Part shown: positions 1 through 12,864 of the stretch, in pieces | Position numbering within the stretch: the stretch's first letter is position 1 | How the letters are laid out: the number at the start of each line of letters is the position of its first letter | From: Cordilura impudica | Lineage: Eukaryota; Arthropoda; Insecta; Diptera; Scathophagidae | Direction: 5' to 3' | NCBI GenBank assembly: GCA_963682025.1 | Contig: OY821521.1 | Location: 57,569,408-57,633,407 of the forward strand | DNA: 64,000 bases | Translations under genes and position numbers: made by a program | Notes under the pieces: model-generated | Seen by the model: only the letters and a program-made list of their open reading frames with translations | Told to the model about the DNA's origin: nothing | The model's database searches: none

Positions 1-59
1 TTTCTATATCTAATTATATGAGATAAATCACAACTACATGCAAGAATACAAATTGTGGA

Positions 60-720
60 ACACATACTAAAAATCAGTTAAGATTTGGAATTCGTGTCTT
101 AAGGATCAATAAGAATCAACGAAACCAACAAAGAGTTAAGAAACTTAAAAAAGAAACATGTTCAAGATAAATATCGCAAATTTGGATTGATTATAGATGA
201 GCCAAAACAAAGGCCAGGCAACACAAATGATGGCAATACCGCAGGAAGGTTATTTTCAGATCCATAAACAGTATCTGAGGTTACAGGAGTGGATTTACCT
301 TATGCTCAGATTTAAAATATTCCTAGAAGTACTTGCATGCAATGAAGAAATTGAGTCTAGAAAATTTGGAGATTATGCTAAGGAAACTGAAAAAATATAT
401 ACAACCAAGTATCCATGGAGAAATATGTCTGCAACAGTTCACAAAATCCTTTATCATGCAGAAGATGCCATTAAACATCATTTGCTGCCACTTGGAGATC
501 TAACAGAGGAGGCTCAGCAAAAAAGGGATATGGATTACAGATTTCATGGAGAGCAAAATACTGGAAAAATTTCACAAAATTCAACAAAGAAGATCTATTT
601 AATATATTATTGGCAAATGGAAAGTGGAACATCGGGACTTAAATGAAGAAGTCAAAAAAATACTAAAGAACAGAAATAACACAGAACAGAATATGGAATA
701 TTTTCAGTCAATATTTGAAT
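60..720 (+). pseudogene. Fragment of a TE-derived insect protein family
   Basis: A 149-codon open stretch (197-646) and shifted frames around it read like part of a protein family repeated widely in insect and cnidarian genomes. Upstream of about 300 the recognisable frame is a different one (it reads IDEPKQRPGNTNDGNTARR), so there is a frameshift near 290-310. Downstream, the segment with YPWRNMSATVHKILYHAED followed by LPLGDLTEEAQ resembles the conserved block of that family, and after about 590 the frame shifts again. There is no start context, no intact 5' part and no visible terminal repeats. The family assignment is from memory of similar proteins. The exact transposon superfamily is unknown to me. 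A dead fragment is the simplest reading. Confidence 0.5.
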
Positions 721-731
721 CAATTGAATAA

Positions 732-1108
732 TCTATAATATTAATAGGCAAGGCGATTCCTTGTTACCGATGTTTTGGTCCACCGTTTTATGCCGATTTT
801 GGCCAAACGTATAATATTTGAAAGGTATTTCTTTTTAGCAGTTTTGTAGATTTACAGATTTTTAAATTTTTTCCTTTATTTTGAGTAAATTGCATTTAAA
901 ATTGCTACTAACACATACATAAAATTATACATATGCTATGTGTGTTTTATTAAATTTGTTAATGTGTTTGTAATAAAAATAAGTTTGTTTTTTGTGTTGA
1001 TTTGTAAATTGGCTATAAGTGATTAGCATACCTTTAGGGTCTTTATTTAATGAAAAAATTAAATTTGCTAGAACTTGCACTGGAATTTCGAGGGCTGGAA
1101 TCTGCTAG
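732..1108 (+). mobile_element. Short Helitron/Helentron-like element, copy 1
   Basis: The element begins TCTATAATATTAATAG and ends GGAATCTGCTAG followed by T. A small hairpin of the CTCGAA/TTCGAG type lies about 15 nt before the terminal CTAG; here its left arm is mutated to CTGGAA. A 5' TC, a 3' hairpin and a 3' CTRR end are the signature of Helitron-type rolling-circle elements. It is about 377 bp, AT-rich and noncoding, so non-autonomous. Four related copies occur in this window at 10150, 31806, 36941 and (minus strand) 47354. Confidence 0.7.
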
Positions 1109-2150
1109 TAATTATAATTGCCTTTCATTGTTATTTAAGTACGACAAACATAGTATTAGTAAAAATAATAACAATAAAGAGTTTAAAGAAATAAATTGAC
1201 TTCTAAAGATGCCACCGAAACGGGGCGAAACGTCGAGTAAATGAGGAAAAAATTTGTTTAATTTTTTGCATAAAATCATAACCTCCCTTTGTTACGAATG
1301 CTATTAGAATCTATTGCAGTTTTTATTTTTAAAGGTTTTTTTACCCACATAAAAACCCTTATTTTCATATCGAAATCGGAATCATTGCTGATAATGTTCA
1401 GCAGATTTATTCAGATGAAGTTAACAAATTTGACAGCAAAAAATAATAAATTTTTCTGTAGTAATAGCAAAATGTTTAGATAATATTACTAACGCTTTTT
1501 TAAGTGTAAATATTCTCTGAGTGTAAACAAATTTGCAAATTTGACAGCAACAAATTTTTAATTTTTCAGCAATAATAGCAAAATTTCCGATTAACTTTTC
1601 TATATTTATTTTTAGTGTAAATTTTATTAATCGTAAACATTGAAAAATCCGATTATTTCAAAAAGTTTTTCTAATTATTATTAAAATCTGAATATGACAT
1701 ATTTTTAAAAAACCCACATATCAAGCTAAAAGTTAAAGAAAAATCAAAAGTTCAACTTTGACCCAGAATTCCTTAAGACATACTCAATCAATTTTAATGA
1801 AATTAACACTGAGTCAATCTGAACTAAATATCTATCTATATAAAAAAAATAACTGAAATATTTTGATCGGTTCAAAAGTTACAGGATTTTGGCCAATGAA
1901 AAACGATTTTCTTGCACTTTTTGCTTCTGCCTATAACGCACTTACCTAAAGTCTGACCTATGATCGGTGTGGTTAAGAATCAGTTTTATACCATTAACCT
2001 CAGAAGATACAATAATGTCAAACACGCAATCGTTATAATTGAATTAAAAATATTTATGCATTTATTCTTCTAATTTCCACTATTCTCAGTTTCGTAAGAG
2101 TTGCCATATGTGATGTATGGTTTGTATATTATACATATTGTACTTTTTAC
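1109..2150. other. AT-rich stretch without recognised gene
   Basis: No coding exon or known repeat is visible. Two short related pieces (near 1432 and 1546, both reading AGCAAAA...TTTTTC.GTAATAGCAAAAT) suggest a small local duplication. The open frame at 1289-1483 has no protein-like composition. Confidence 0.4.
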
Positions 2151-2540
2151 ATATCGCACCTGTACCTCTAAAGTGAGTCAACACAAAATTTACAAATTTT
2201 CAGTAGAGGCAAAAACGGTTTTTTTTAATATTTACCATAAAATTTTAAAACGGTTGTTTCATTGTAAAGAATTGCGAATAATAAGTATACAACAGTAGTT
2301 GTTTTTGCGATTTTTTCAGTGATCATCAAAAATAACAAGTTTTTTGGGTACAACTCAAAATATGTTTTTTTTAGTGGATTCTAAAGCAGCTACTCTTAGA
2401 GGGTTATAACTGCATTTTTTTTTTTTGCGAAAGACTAGAAAAACCGATGTAATATTTTTACCACTGTGTATCGTTTTATTGCAAAAAGTGAACATTGAAA
2501 AATTTTGAGTTGACTCACTTTAGAGGTACAGGTGCGATAT
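2151..2540 (+). mobile_element. MITE with ~45-bp terminal inverted repeats, copy 1
   Basis: The left end reads TATCGCACCTGTACCTCTAA and continues AGTGAGTCAAC. The right end is its reverse complement. The element is about 390 bp and noncoding. A second copy lies at 49777-50173 in the opposite orientation with the same internal sequence (TGATCATCAAAA, AAGTATACAACAG). The TA at both borders would fit a Tc1/mariner-type TA target duplication, but this is not proven because the ends are themselves AT-rich. Confidence 0.75.
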
Positions 2541-5035
2541 ATTAGAGATGTTGCCGTGAAGCAGATCATTGTATACATTTTTACTTAAAATATGTAGTTT
2601 TAATACAATAAGTTGTTATAATTCCCAATGTATATGAATGAAACATTTTTACTGTTTTAAATTTAGTTGACTCTATTTTTTTAGTTCACTAATTTCTATA
2701 AATATTTTGATTGACAAAAAAAACTTTTTTTGAAGATACTTTTATTTTATAAGGAATAAGTTAAATTTATTACATTTTAAAATATTTAGAAATTACCATA
2801 TACATTTTTATTACCTAAAACAATTATTTAAAAATAAATCCTGCAGCCACTATTCTTAGCCATATTCCCCATATAAAACTGTTTCCTAATCTTCACTTTA
2901 ATATACCAAAAATATTCCAGACTTTTCTCAAGTGAGTCTTATATATGTTTCTGCGAAAAATAACTTATTGTTTATATATGGCTGTGATCGATTCACATTT
3001 TGACCAAGTTCCTATATAAGAATAGCTTTCGATATGATCATTTTATTTCTGCTGTAAACAAATTCATAACAGCGCCACTCAATTATGTTTTATGCTTATT
3101 TCGTCACTTTACAATATACAATATTATTGATTTTGTTTTCCCTTCAGGAAAAAAATGTTATATAAATATTATGTCAAATACATATAAACTAAACTAAAAA
3201 AAAATCGTATTAACGGATCTTTGCAATTTTCTTTTGTTAACAACTTCCTGCTTATTTTTAGGTTGAAAGGAAAAAATCTGTCATATATAAACGAGTACAT
3301 TTAAAACCCAACCCCTCGTGTATGATAAATTTTCCCATAGCATTACATAGAGTTCAAAGTCATATTTGTATGTTGTACATAAATTCATACAACATACATA
3401 CATACAATCAACTAAATACATACAAGGAAAATAAATAAGTAAGACTAATGGTCTAAACAACTTGTTATTACCCGATTGCTAGGCATGACAGGCAAGGGCG
3501 TTGTTGTACTTACTATGCTGGTGACATAAACAATGCCAAATGACGTTGAAAACAAAAACAGCAACAACAACAAAAAAATAGAAAACACAAGAATTTTTGT
3601 TTACAAGTTAAAAAAAAAAAGATACAAATGAACATAATTTTTTTAAAACAATATGTTTACTTTTTGCGAAATGAAAAACGGCGTGTGAATATTGTGCATA
3701 CGCTTAATTTTATTTTACACACATATTTTTTACAATTTACATCCAACAAACAAACTGAACAACAATAGGGAGTTGTGAAAAAATTCTTAATTAATGTTTG
3801 TTACAACTTGGAATAACGTACATTGTTGTTTCTATATTGGTTTGAAAAAGTAAACAAAAAATTTTTTAGAGTGTACATTAGAAAATTGTGGACATAATTT
3901 CCCGCCGGCTATAGTTATCCATAAGAAATGGAATGGAATATATTAAGTAGACATCTGTGTTTTGGAAATAATACCACCAAGAAACATTTTTATATTTCTC
4001 TGAACGATTGTTTAATTCCAATTTTATAACGATACATTTCGATAAACTCTTCCTTAAGTGAAGCACTTGAGATTGAGCGATCCTTTATGATGCTCGCTTT
4101 AACGCGATCTTTTACAAGGCGATAGCTGTAGTGCTAAAAGGTCATTCCGTGCTTAGCAATCAGCTACCCAAACCAACTTAGATTGCAATTAAACATCCAG
4201 AAATAATTCTACATCCAATTCTAATATAAATATAGAATCTTTTAAATTCATTGAATTTTCGTTTGAATAATTTTTAAAAATTGGAAATATTACAAGCTTT
4301 TAAACTTTTTCTTTGAAAGCTTCCTTTCATTTCAAATTTGTTAAATAAGGGTTACAATTTGAAATAAAGTCAAAAAATAGAAACTAATGAAGAATTTTAG
4401 ATTTGATTAATTAGTGATTTATGTATAGAAAGTGGTCTAAAAGTACTTAATCTTAATATCTTAATTTTTTAGGAATAAGTTTCCATAAGTTTATTACTTC
4501 TAAAAGTTGAAATCGTCAAAGAGAGCGTCTTCACTGTTGATGATCGTTTGAGCTCTTTTTACCGCGTTTTAAACAGCTCTGGAGAGAAGTTTGGGGGATA
4601 AATTTTCGAAATCTTGCCGGATATTGACTTCCGCATAGGCCCGCGCCTTCAAAAAACTCAAAAAATGATATCTGAAGCAAATCGACGAAACGAAGATAAT
4701 GACAGAATTTCGAAGACTATTAGATGAAGCTAGCCAAGTCCTTTCTATCCAATTCTAGATTGTAAAAGAAAATTATAAGAATTTTTTAATCACTTGTTTT
4801 ATTCTATTACTTATACTTAAAATTATGGACAATAATTATTAAAAAACTTACTCATAATTCAAAATTTAATAAATGTATTTTAAAATAGGCATTTGCTTTT
4901 TTCGTATGAAAATTGAGATTTATAATCCTTTAATCGATCAAGAAAGGCCGACAATCAACTTGTATAAAGGCTCGTGGACTGTCAATTAATCGCTAAATAA
5001 TACAATAAAATAAATCAAAAAATTAAATTATGTAA
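2541..5035. other. AT-rich stretch without recognised gene
   Basis: About 2.5 kb of AT-rich DNA with scattered short open frames of low-complexity composition. I see no exon with good splice sites and no repeat shared with the rest of the window. The stretch around 4500-4720 is somewhat less AT-rich and reads open for short distances (for example VKESVFTVDDRL), but it has stops and no recognised family. Confidence 0.4.
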
Positions 5036-6360
5036 AACAAAACAAAATTAAATAAAATAAATTAAAATAAAATAAAATAAAATAAAATAAAATAAAATAA
5101 AATAAAATAAAATAAAATAAAATAAAATAAAATAAAATAAAATAAAATAAAATAAAATAAAATAAAATAAAACAAAATAAAACAAAATATAACAAAATAA
5201 ATTAAAATAAAATAAAATAAAATAAAATAAAATAAAATAAAATATAATAAAATAAAATAAAATAAAATAAAATAAAATAAAATAAAATAAAATAAATTAA
5301 AATAAAATAAAATAAAAGGAAATAAAATAAAATAAAACAAAATAAAATAAAATAAAATAAAATAAAATAAAATAAAATAAACTAAACTAAACTAAAATAA
5401 AATAAAATAAAATAAAATAAAATAAAATAAAATAAAATAAAACAAAATAAAATTAAAATAAATAATATCAAATAAAAAAATAAAATAAAATTAAATTAAA
5501 TCAAATAAAGTAAAATAAAAAAAACAAAAAAATAAACTAAAATAAAATAAAATAAAATAATATAAAATAAAATAAAATAAAACAATATAAAATAAAATAA
5601 ATTAAAATAAAATAAAATAAAATAAAATAAAATAAAATAAAATAAAATAAAATAAACAAAATAAAACAAAATAAAATAAAATAAAATAAAATAAAATAAA
5701 ATATAATAAAATAAAATAAAATAAAATAAAATAAAATAAAATAAAATAAAATAAAATAAAATAAAATAAAATAAAATAAAATAAAGTAAAATAATATAAA
5801 ATAAAATAAAATAAAATAAAATAAAATAAAATAAAATAAAACAAAATAAAATAAAATAATATAAAATAAAATTAAATAAAATAAATAAAATAATTTAATT
5901 TTATTTAATAAAATAAAAAAAAAATAAATAAAATAACATAAAATAAAATAAATATAATAAATTATATTAAATATATAAAAATAAATATTTAAAGTTAAAT
6001 AAAATAAAATAAAATAAAATTAAAATATAATAAAATAAAATAAAATATAATAAAATAAAATAAAATAAAATAAAATAAAATAAAATAAAATAAAATAAAA
6101 TAAAATAAAATAAAATAAAATGAAATGAAATAAAATATAATTAAATAAAATAAAATAAAAAATAAATAAAAAAAATAAAATAAAATAAAATAAAATATAC
6201 AAAATTAAAATAAGCTAAAATATAATAAAATACAATAAAAAAAAATAATATTAAATTAAATTTAATAATATGAAAGAAGATAAAATAAAAAAAACCAAAT
6301 AAAATTATATATAAAAAATTAAATTAAATATATAAAACTAAAATAAAATAAAATATCAAT
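5036..6360. repeat. (AAAAT)n pentanucleotide array
   Basis: A long array of AAAAT units with scattered point variants (AAAAC, AAATT, AATAT). Purest blocks are 5064-5450, 5535-5850 and 6000-6240. The end near 5880-5990 and 6240-6360 is more degenerate. The minus-strand frames made of FILFY repeats are translations of this array and not genes. Confidence 0.95.
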
Positions 6361-8059
6361 AAATTAGCGATATAAACTAGCGATTAGACAGACCGAGCTG
6401 TTGCAATTTCTTAATTCATTTCTCAAATCAACCGTACTACTTAACCTTTGCGTCAACCAAATGAAACATTAGGCTATCCGAAAATGCATTCTTTAAAATT
6501 GTCCATTGAGAGCTGTAGGATAAAGCTAAATTTACAATCAAAAAACTTACCCCATCTCAGTTTTCTTTTCGAACTTTTTTGTTGCACAATTTTTTTTTTT
6601 TTTTTTTCAGTCGTAGCCTAAACATAATGTGGAGCAAAATCGGGCCAGTTAATAGTTTTGTCTCCTCTACTTATTTTTTCTATATGTTTCTGAAGACCTT
6701 CACTGTAATTGTTAGCCTTTTATGGCTATGAAAAGTTGATAATTTACTTTGAACTACAGAATTTTACTCATTCCGCTTTCACTCATATACAACCACTATA
6801 AAACTCTTCTTGGGAGCTTTATCATATCTTAAAAATATATTTGGTTTTTCTAGGTGCTTCCTAATTGGAAGATCCAAAATAACGTTTTGGCTGCCAGTAA
6901 TTGCCATCAACGGTAAAGTAGGATTCGGCATCCGTCACACATTAAACTGAGAGAAAGCATAGAAATAATTTTGGAAAAGTTGACTCCATTTGATAATATT
7001 ATTTGTCTCTCAGTAATAGTTTATTTATTTTCTACTAATTTAATTGTATTATAAATCAAAAAAATGTAAATCTCATAACTTTAGAAAGGCCATTAGTTTC
7101 GTTTTAGCCTAGAAACAACTTTTGTTAAATAAATTTACAATTAATTTGACGAAGCTCTAATTCGTTGACTGAAATTTTTGGTATTTATTGGTCAGAAAGC
7201 ATTATGGTTTAAGTTTGAAAATAAAAACTACATTTAAATTTTCATATAAAAAGGGTGTTGCCAACATCCCGTGATTTTATAAATTTCCATATCTATTTAG
7301 TCCATAAGTAATTAACAACAGACCTGTTCCCGGCTTGAACGAGTATTTTAAGAAAGATTTTAAAATTGATGGCCCCATCACATTTGTTCCTTCTTGATTG
7401 AACAAACAGCCAACGGGGTGCTAGTGAGTTAAGGTAAAAGCTATTAAAAATTTATATATTCGTAATTATACTAGAATTCCAAACCGGCTGCTTTATCAGC
7501 TACAAAATTTTGTTGAATATAAGTTATTTATCATTATATACATCTAAACATGCACCTACTACCACCAGTTTTAAACGCAATCTCCCATGGTCAAATGTCA
7601 TCAAAATAATTATCAAGTCGATCTGTATAATAAAAGTTTGGTTTACATCAAATATTTTTGGTAGTTACAAACATCAGCGCAAATAGTAAAAAAATTAGTA
7701 GTAACTGTACCTTAAAGTAAGCTATTAGGTTTTTATTGTTTCAATCTATATAAAAGTCATATGTTTTACACTTTTGTATGCAAACAGATAAACATGTATA
7801 AAAGGATGTTACACTTTAATATTATACTCATGTGCATGTACACCTTTCACTCTTGTATGCGTCATTTAACTGGAGAGTGATGATGGTCAATTGAAGTGAC
7901 AGAGTGTGTAGTAATCTATAGAGTGTTTAAAAAAAATACTTGTATTTTTATTTTGCAAAAAACAAAGCATAATTAAGTGGGTACTTAACGGTTGTAAATA
8001 AACAAATAAGGTAAATATAACATTTGTAAATATTTATTACCCAATATCCCAGCAAAAAA
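6361..8059. other. AT-rich stretch without recognised gene
   Basis: No exon or known repeat is evident. A T-run at 6590-6608 and a weak family A-like phrase (AATATTTTTGGTAGTTACAAACA at about 7648-7670) are the only landmarks. The latter may be a small remnant of the family A repeat described at 12063. Confidence 0.4.
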
Positions 8060-8970
8060 AATTAAAGTCGGTCTAGATCGACTATATTATTACACTATAT
8101 CATGCGTTTATGGATATAAAAAAACATTTAGAAATATGAAAAATTAAAATTGAAAAATAAAAAATGGAAAATGAGAAATAAAAAATGAAAAATGAGAAAT
8201 GAAAAAAAAATGAAAAATGAAAAATGAGAAATGAAAAATAAAAAATGAAAAATGAAAAATGAAAAATGAAAAATGAAAAATGAAAATGAAAATTGAAAAA
8301 TAAAAAAAAGAAAAATAAAAATAAAAAATTAAAAATTAAAAATAAAAAATGGAAAATAAAAAATGAAAAACGAAAAATAAAAATTAAAAATTAACCAGTT
8401 GAAATAATAATAAATATTTTTATATTAGCAGAGCCCCTGCAGTTGATACATAGATGACGCTTTCTATTTGATTTTAAAAAAGTGCCACAAAAGCATTTTG
8501 AATTACTATGTGTTTACACATCTACCCTGTGATCGGAATCACATGATTTTTTTTTTAATAGATTTAAGAGAAAATCAGCTTTATATGGCGACTAAAAGTG
8601 ACTAAAAATATTACTACAGGGTTTAGTTTTGGACCACAGTGGGTATAATGGATACATATATACCAAATTTTGTCGATATAATCTTGTTGCTATGACCTTT
8701 TAAGTCGGCTTGATAGGGATTATTTGTATGGTGGCTGCCTGATCGTACTCCAAATTTTCAAAAATTTAAAACTGCATGTTTTATGACCTACTAAAGCTTA
8801 TATGCCAAATTTCATCAAAATATATTATTATTTGCGATTAAATGGATACACAGATGGGCAAACAGACAGACAAACGAGCAGGCGGATATTGCTATAATTA
8901 AAGAAGGATCTAGTTTAAATATCAGAACGTACTCATTAGACCCTGACCACATTGTGGTATAGGGTATAAA
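8060..8970 (+). mobile_element. Family A dispersed repeat carrying a heptamer array
   Basis: The left end carries a version of the family palindrome (AGTCGGTCTAGATCGACTAT, one mismatch from perfect). The right end is the family terminus GTGGTATAGGGTATAAAA. Between about 8145 and 8395 there is a (GAAAAAT)n heptamer block, followed by a ~170-bp segment (8397-8570) that reappears inverted at 13996-14165. The remaining interior matches other family A copies (GATTTAAG...AAATCAGC, then the ATGGATACACAGA region). No coding capacity is seen. Confidence 0.7.
8145..8395 (+). repeat. (GAAAAAT)n heptamer array
   Basis: Tandem seven-base units GAAAAAT with variants GAGAAAT, TAAAAAT and TTAAAAA. It lies inside the family A copy at 8060-8970. 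The same unit family recurs at 15411-16490 and 57690-59490. Confidence 0.9.
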
Positions 8971-10149
8971 AACAACATATTCATAAGAGGTGCTATATCA
9001 TTACATCCTCTGCACTGGTTATCCATAAAAAAAACAACTTCCCTCATCGGATAAATCCATGTTAAACCCATTCGGGATGATATGAATAATTAAACAGAAT
9101 TGAACCCAAAGAATAGCGTCTATTTCATTTCTTATATGCTCTTTCGTTGCTGGGATATAACAAGATGAGTAGACATTGATACATGCATATAACGACAACA
9201 CACGATAATGAACACATGAACTGAAAACCTTAACACAATTACAATTAAAAATATAAAAAAAAAAATTAAACAAATTAAACAACAAAGTAATTCAACATAA
9301 AATTACATAATTTAAATTAAACCAAAAATAATTTATATGCTTTAAATGTTCAAAAGTGAAACTCGTTATTCTAAAAAGAAGCATGAGAATGTATTTTTAG
9401 TGATTCCACATTAGGGAAGTTCATAATTGCTTTAGCTATTGATAAAATAGATTTTAAAATTATATCTAAAATATGGGAAATTCTCTATATGTATGTAAAA
9501 TTCATTAAAAATTGCTGCAAATGTTATTTCAATATGAAGTACTTGGCCCCCTGTTATTGTTTCTGAAATAGGGCGTCTCGAAAAATGAAAAAAAAAACAA
9601 ACTTTAAAAGTGAACAAAGAAGGTTCAAGATAATAACGCTTTTTGATAAAAAGGAGTTTTAACTACAAGCTCAGTAGAGGCATCATTTGAAAAATTCATA
9701 AGTTTCTTCCTAAATCTCAAATAATAAAAGATTGGTCCAGGTCAAATATTTTTGGTAGTTACAAACACCAGCACAAAGTCACTTAGTGGTATAGGGTATA
9801 AAAAAAGAAGAATGACGGATTTGCCTAAGAATTTTCCAGTCGTCGTTTATAACTTTTGTTGTGAAACTTACTTCGTAAAGACTTATTGATTCGATTCACC
9901 CTCTGAGGACTTAAGTATATAAAAAAATTAAGCAAGATAAGTGATTTGTTTGTTCTAAGAATAAGAGATTATATTTGCATGGGATCAGATCTGACCTTGT
10001 ACTAATATTTCTTACAAGATTATTAAATTAATTAAATATTTTAGCACCCATTGAGCTTTAGTCAATTTAAGTGAATTCAACCGGAAGTTTGCGTATAAAG
10101 TCGTTTTTAAACGGGCTTAAGAGTGGTCGATCGATGGTGTAATAACATA
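8971..10149. other. AT-rich stretch with a truncated family A end
   Basis: No gene recognised. Positions about 9725-9806 are the 3' end of a family A repeat alone (TTGGTCCAGGTCAAATATTT ... GTGGTATAGGGTATAAAAA). The small minus-strand frames at 9019-9285 and 9432-9617 show no recognisable domain. Confidence 0.45.
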
Positions 10150-10533
10150 TCTATAATATTAATAGGGCAGGCGTTTTCTTGTGACCGATGTTTTGTTCTA
10201 CGGTTTTATCCCAATTTTGACAGAACTTATATTATTTGAAAGGTAGTTAGTTCCCTTTAGCCGATTTGCTGATTTACAAGTTTTTAAATTTTTCCCTTAA
10301 TTTTGAGTTAATTGCATTTAAAGTTGCTACTAGCACATACATAAAATTATACAATGCTATGTGTGTGTTTATTAAATTTATTAATGTGTTTATAATAAAA
10401 AAGTTTTTTTTGTTTTTTGTGTAAATTTGTCAATTGGCTATAATTTATTAGCATACCTTTAGGTTCGTTGTGTAATGAGAAAATAAAATTTCCTAGAATT
10501 TGCACTCGAATTTCGAGGGATGGAATCTGCTAG
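10150..10533 (+). mobile_element. Short Helitron/Helentron-like element, copy 2
   Basis: Starts TCTATAATATTAATAGGGCA and ends GGAATCTGCTAG followed by T, with the CTCGAA-T-TTCGAG hairpin just before the end. It is about 384 bp, co-linear with the copy at 732-1108, and diverged by point changes and small indels. Confidence 0.75.
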
Positions 10534-12062
10534 TTAATTTTAATTAGGTTTGTGTTGCCATAGCTAATGTTGAACTGGTTAGTCACTTCTGCTTATAATT
10601 GCACCGATCGGACTGTAACGAACATTTTGCTTTCTTTCTTCTAGTTCAAATTATTGCAAAAATTAGGTTTCATTACTAAGGAAATATGATCGATAGTCTC
10701 CTTTACTTCTGATTCGGTAATATCTTGGTTCAAAAATCTTGATTTACGCACTAATCTCTTATCTGTAATTTTCTTAGATACAGATCTCTTTGCAATAAAA
10801 TATTTAAACCACAAAAATGTCAATTTACAACAACATTTGATTCGACATACAGCAGAGAGGTCAAAAGTTGATTTAACCATAGACTTAGACTAAATAAAAA
10901 AATTTTTTTAGCAATTAAAATTTAGATAGTCCAAATTATCTTAAACGTCGAACATTTCCGTAATATTACTTAATATCTTTCAAAATAAAAGCTTATTATA
11001 ATTACCACCCTATTGTTCGTTTAAATATTAAGTAATAATAATTATTAGAATATGATTGTTTTAACCGACTAATGGAATCTAATTATTTTGCTTGTCTGGC
11101 TTCTAACAATAGTTTATTGTATGAGATTTTTTTGGCTTTTGCCTTTTTTTTGCAATGTCACGTTGGTAAAGTGTTTAATTATATTTCTAGTTCCATCGTC
11201 ATAAAAATAAAATGAAATATATAATTGAAAATTAACCTACTTAGTGGGCGTAAAAATGTTAACGCTTGAGGACGTTTGCTATTTGGAAACGTTGCGTAGC
11301 CGTAGCAACAACACAAAATGAAAATCTAAATACAATTTTAGTTGCTAACAAATATAATTGTCTGACTTTTTGTTATTTGTCACTTTCTCTTTTTCTTTAA
11401 TAGATTTTTGTTGATTTTTTTTTTAATTTAGTTTTATTTTTAAATATTTAGCTTCAATGAATGACTTCTGTTTTTGTGCTATTATGTGCAAGCAGGAGAT
11501 AATCTGCATTGTTTCATGATGGCAGCACATTTTTGGTAATTTTTATTTGGAAATAAAACTGTGGCACAATTGTAAGCGACTTTAAAGTTTGGCAACATTT
11601 GTTTAAATAAGTGACAATTATTTTTTTGATGAAGTAATTTTGTGGTTTGGTTGTGAATAGCTATAAAAGTTTTCGTCTTTAATACTTGGCTTCGAGCAAC
11701 TTATCAACATTGGCGTTAAAATTCAAATTTTTGAAATTAACTTATCTTTGTTTTATATTTTCAATCCCTTCATAATTCTTTAAATAGTAATTTATATTTG
11801 TTATTTAAAATTTTAAATGAATTTGCGTTCATATTACAAGATTAAAACAAATAAAAAATCTGCATTTAAAAAGATCTGTTTTTTTTCGTAAAAAATCTTG
11901 ACTATATACAAAATTTATTTTTGTGTTTGTGTTTTTTTGTTTAAATAACAGTAATTTTTAATCTTTAATTTGAATATATATGTAGTTACTCACAGCTTAT
12001 TTCGTGGTGTCAATTTTCAAATGAGTATAAATTAACATTTTCTCATTTAATGCAATTAATAA
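10534..12062. other. AT-rich stretch without recognised gene
   Basis: No exon or recognised repeat. A minus-strand frame at 10641-10880 has a lysine- and isoleucine-rich sequence of no clear family. Near 11990 the phrase CACAGCTTATTTCGTG recurs at about 16676, so the last part may belong to another dispersed repeat. Confidence 0.4.
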
Positions 12063-12837
12063 ACAAGTAAGTCGGTCTAGACCGACTATATGATACCCTA
12101 TACCATGGTTTAGAGACCCTATATCTTCGATCCAACTAATTCGATATAGAAAATAAGCATAAACCAAATTTGAGTGTCATTGTTATTAATTTTTTTGGCT
12201 GCAGATATCAAACAGTTCATATCGGAAGCAATATTTATATGGGGACTTGGTCAAAAAATGGACCGATCGTGCCCATATTTGGTAAAGTCACTTATATTTT
12301 GAAAAATATATACACAAACCAAATTTGAGAAAAATCTGTGCAATATTTTTGTTTTTTGATAGATTTAAGTGAAAATCGGGAAACAGCTTTATATGGGCGG
12401 TATGACAAAGAATTGCCATATGTGGTTTTTTTTTTTTTTTTACAGCTGATAAATAGCTGTAATGAGCATACCCAAACCCAATTTGACTGAGATCTGTATG
12501 ATAATTTGGATCTAATGGCAACTTATGTCGATTTCATTGGGGGTCATTTGTACGGGGTCTAGGTCTGATCATGGATTGAATTGCACCAATTTTAACAGCG
12601 TTCATCCTATGTCTGGTGAAAGCTTATATACCAAATTTTATTAAAATATATTCATATTTGCGACCTGTAGTTTGATTACAAGGTTTACGTGGACACATAG
12701 ACGAACGGACATCGCTAAATCGACTTAGAAAGTGATACTGAGTCGATAAAGATGGGTCTCGGTAAAATATTTTTGGTAGTTACAAACAGCAGCACAAAGT
12801 CAATTTACCCAAACCACATGGTGGTATAGGGTGTAAA
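12063..12837 (+). mobile_element. Family A dispersed repeat, near full-length copy
   Basis: The left end is AACAAGTAAGTCGGTCTAGA, continuing through the palindrome and ATACCCTATACCATG. The right end is CATGGTGGTATAGGGTGTAAAA. At about 775 bp it agrees with the complete nested copy at 26829-27603. Interior landmarks are shared by all copies: GGCTGCAGATAT...AAA.GTTCATATCGGA, a ATTTAAG.GAA.ATCGGGAA block and a GACACATAGACGAACGGAC stretch that elsewhere is a (GTCC)n microsatellite. No open frame looks coding. Confidence 0.8.
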
Positions 12838-12864
12838 AACCAAGGTTCAGAAAATACACACATG

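Noticed and set aside
4500..4740. Possible gag-like or transposase exon
   Set aside because: Readable for short stretches only, several stops, and no family motif recognised.
5062..6202. Open minus-strand frames with FILFYFILFY repeats
   Set aside because: They are translations of the AAAAT array; pentamer arrays without a stop in one strand are open in all three frames.
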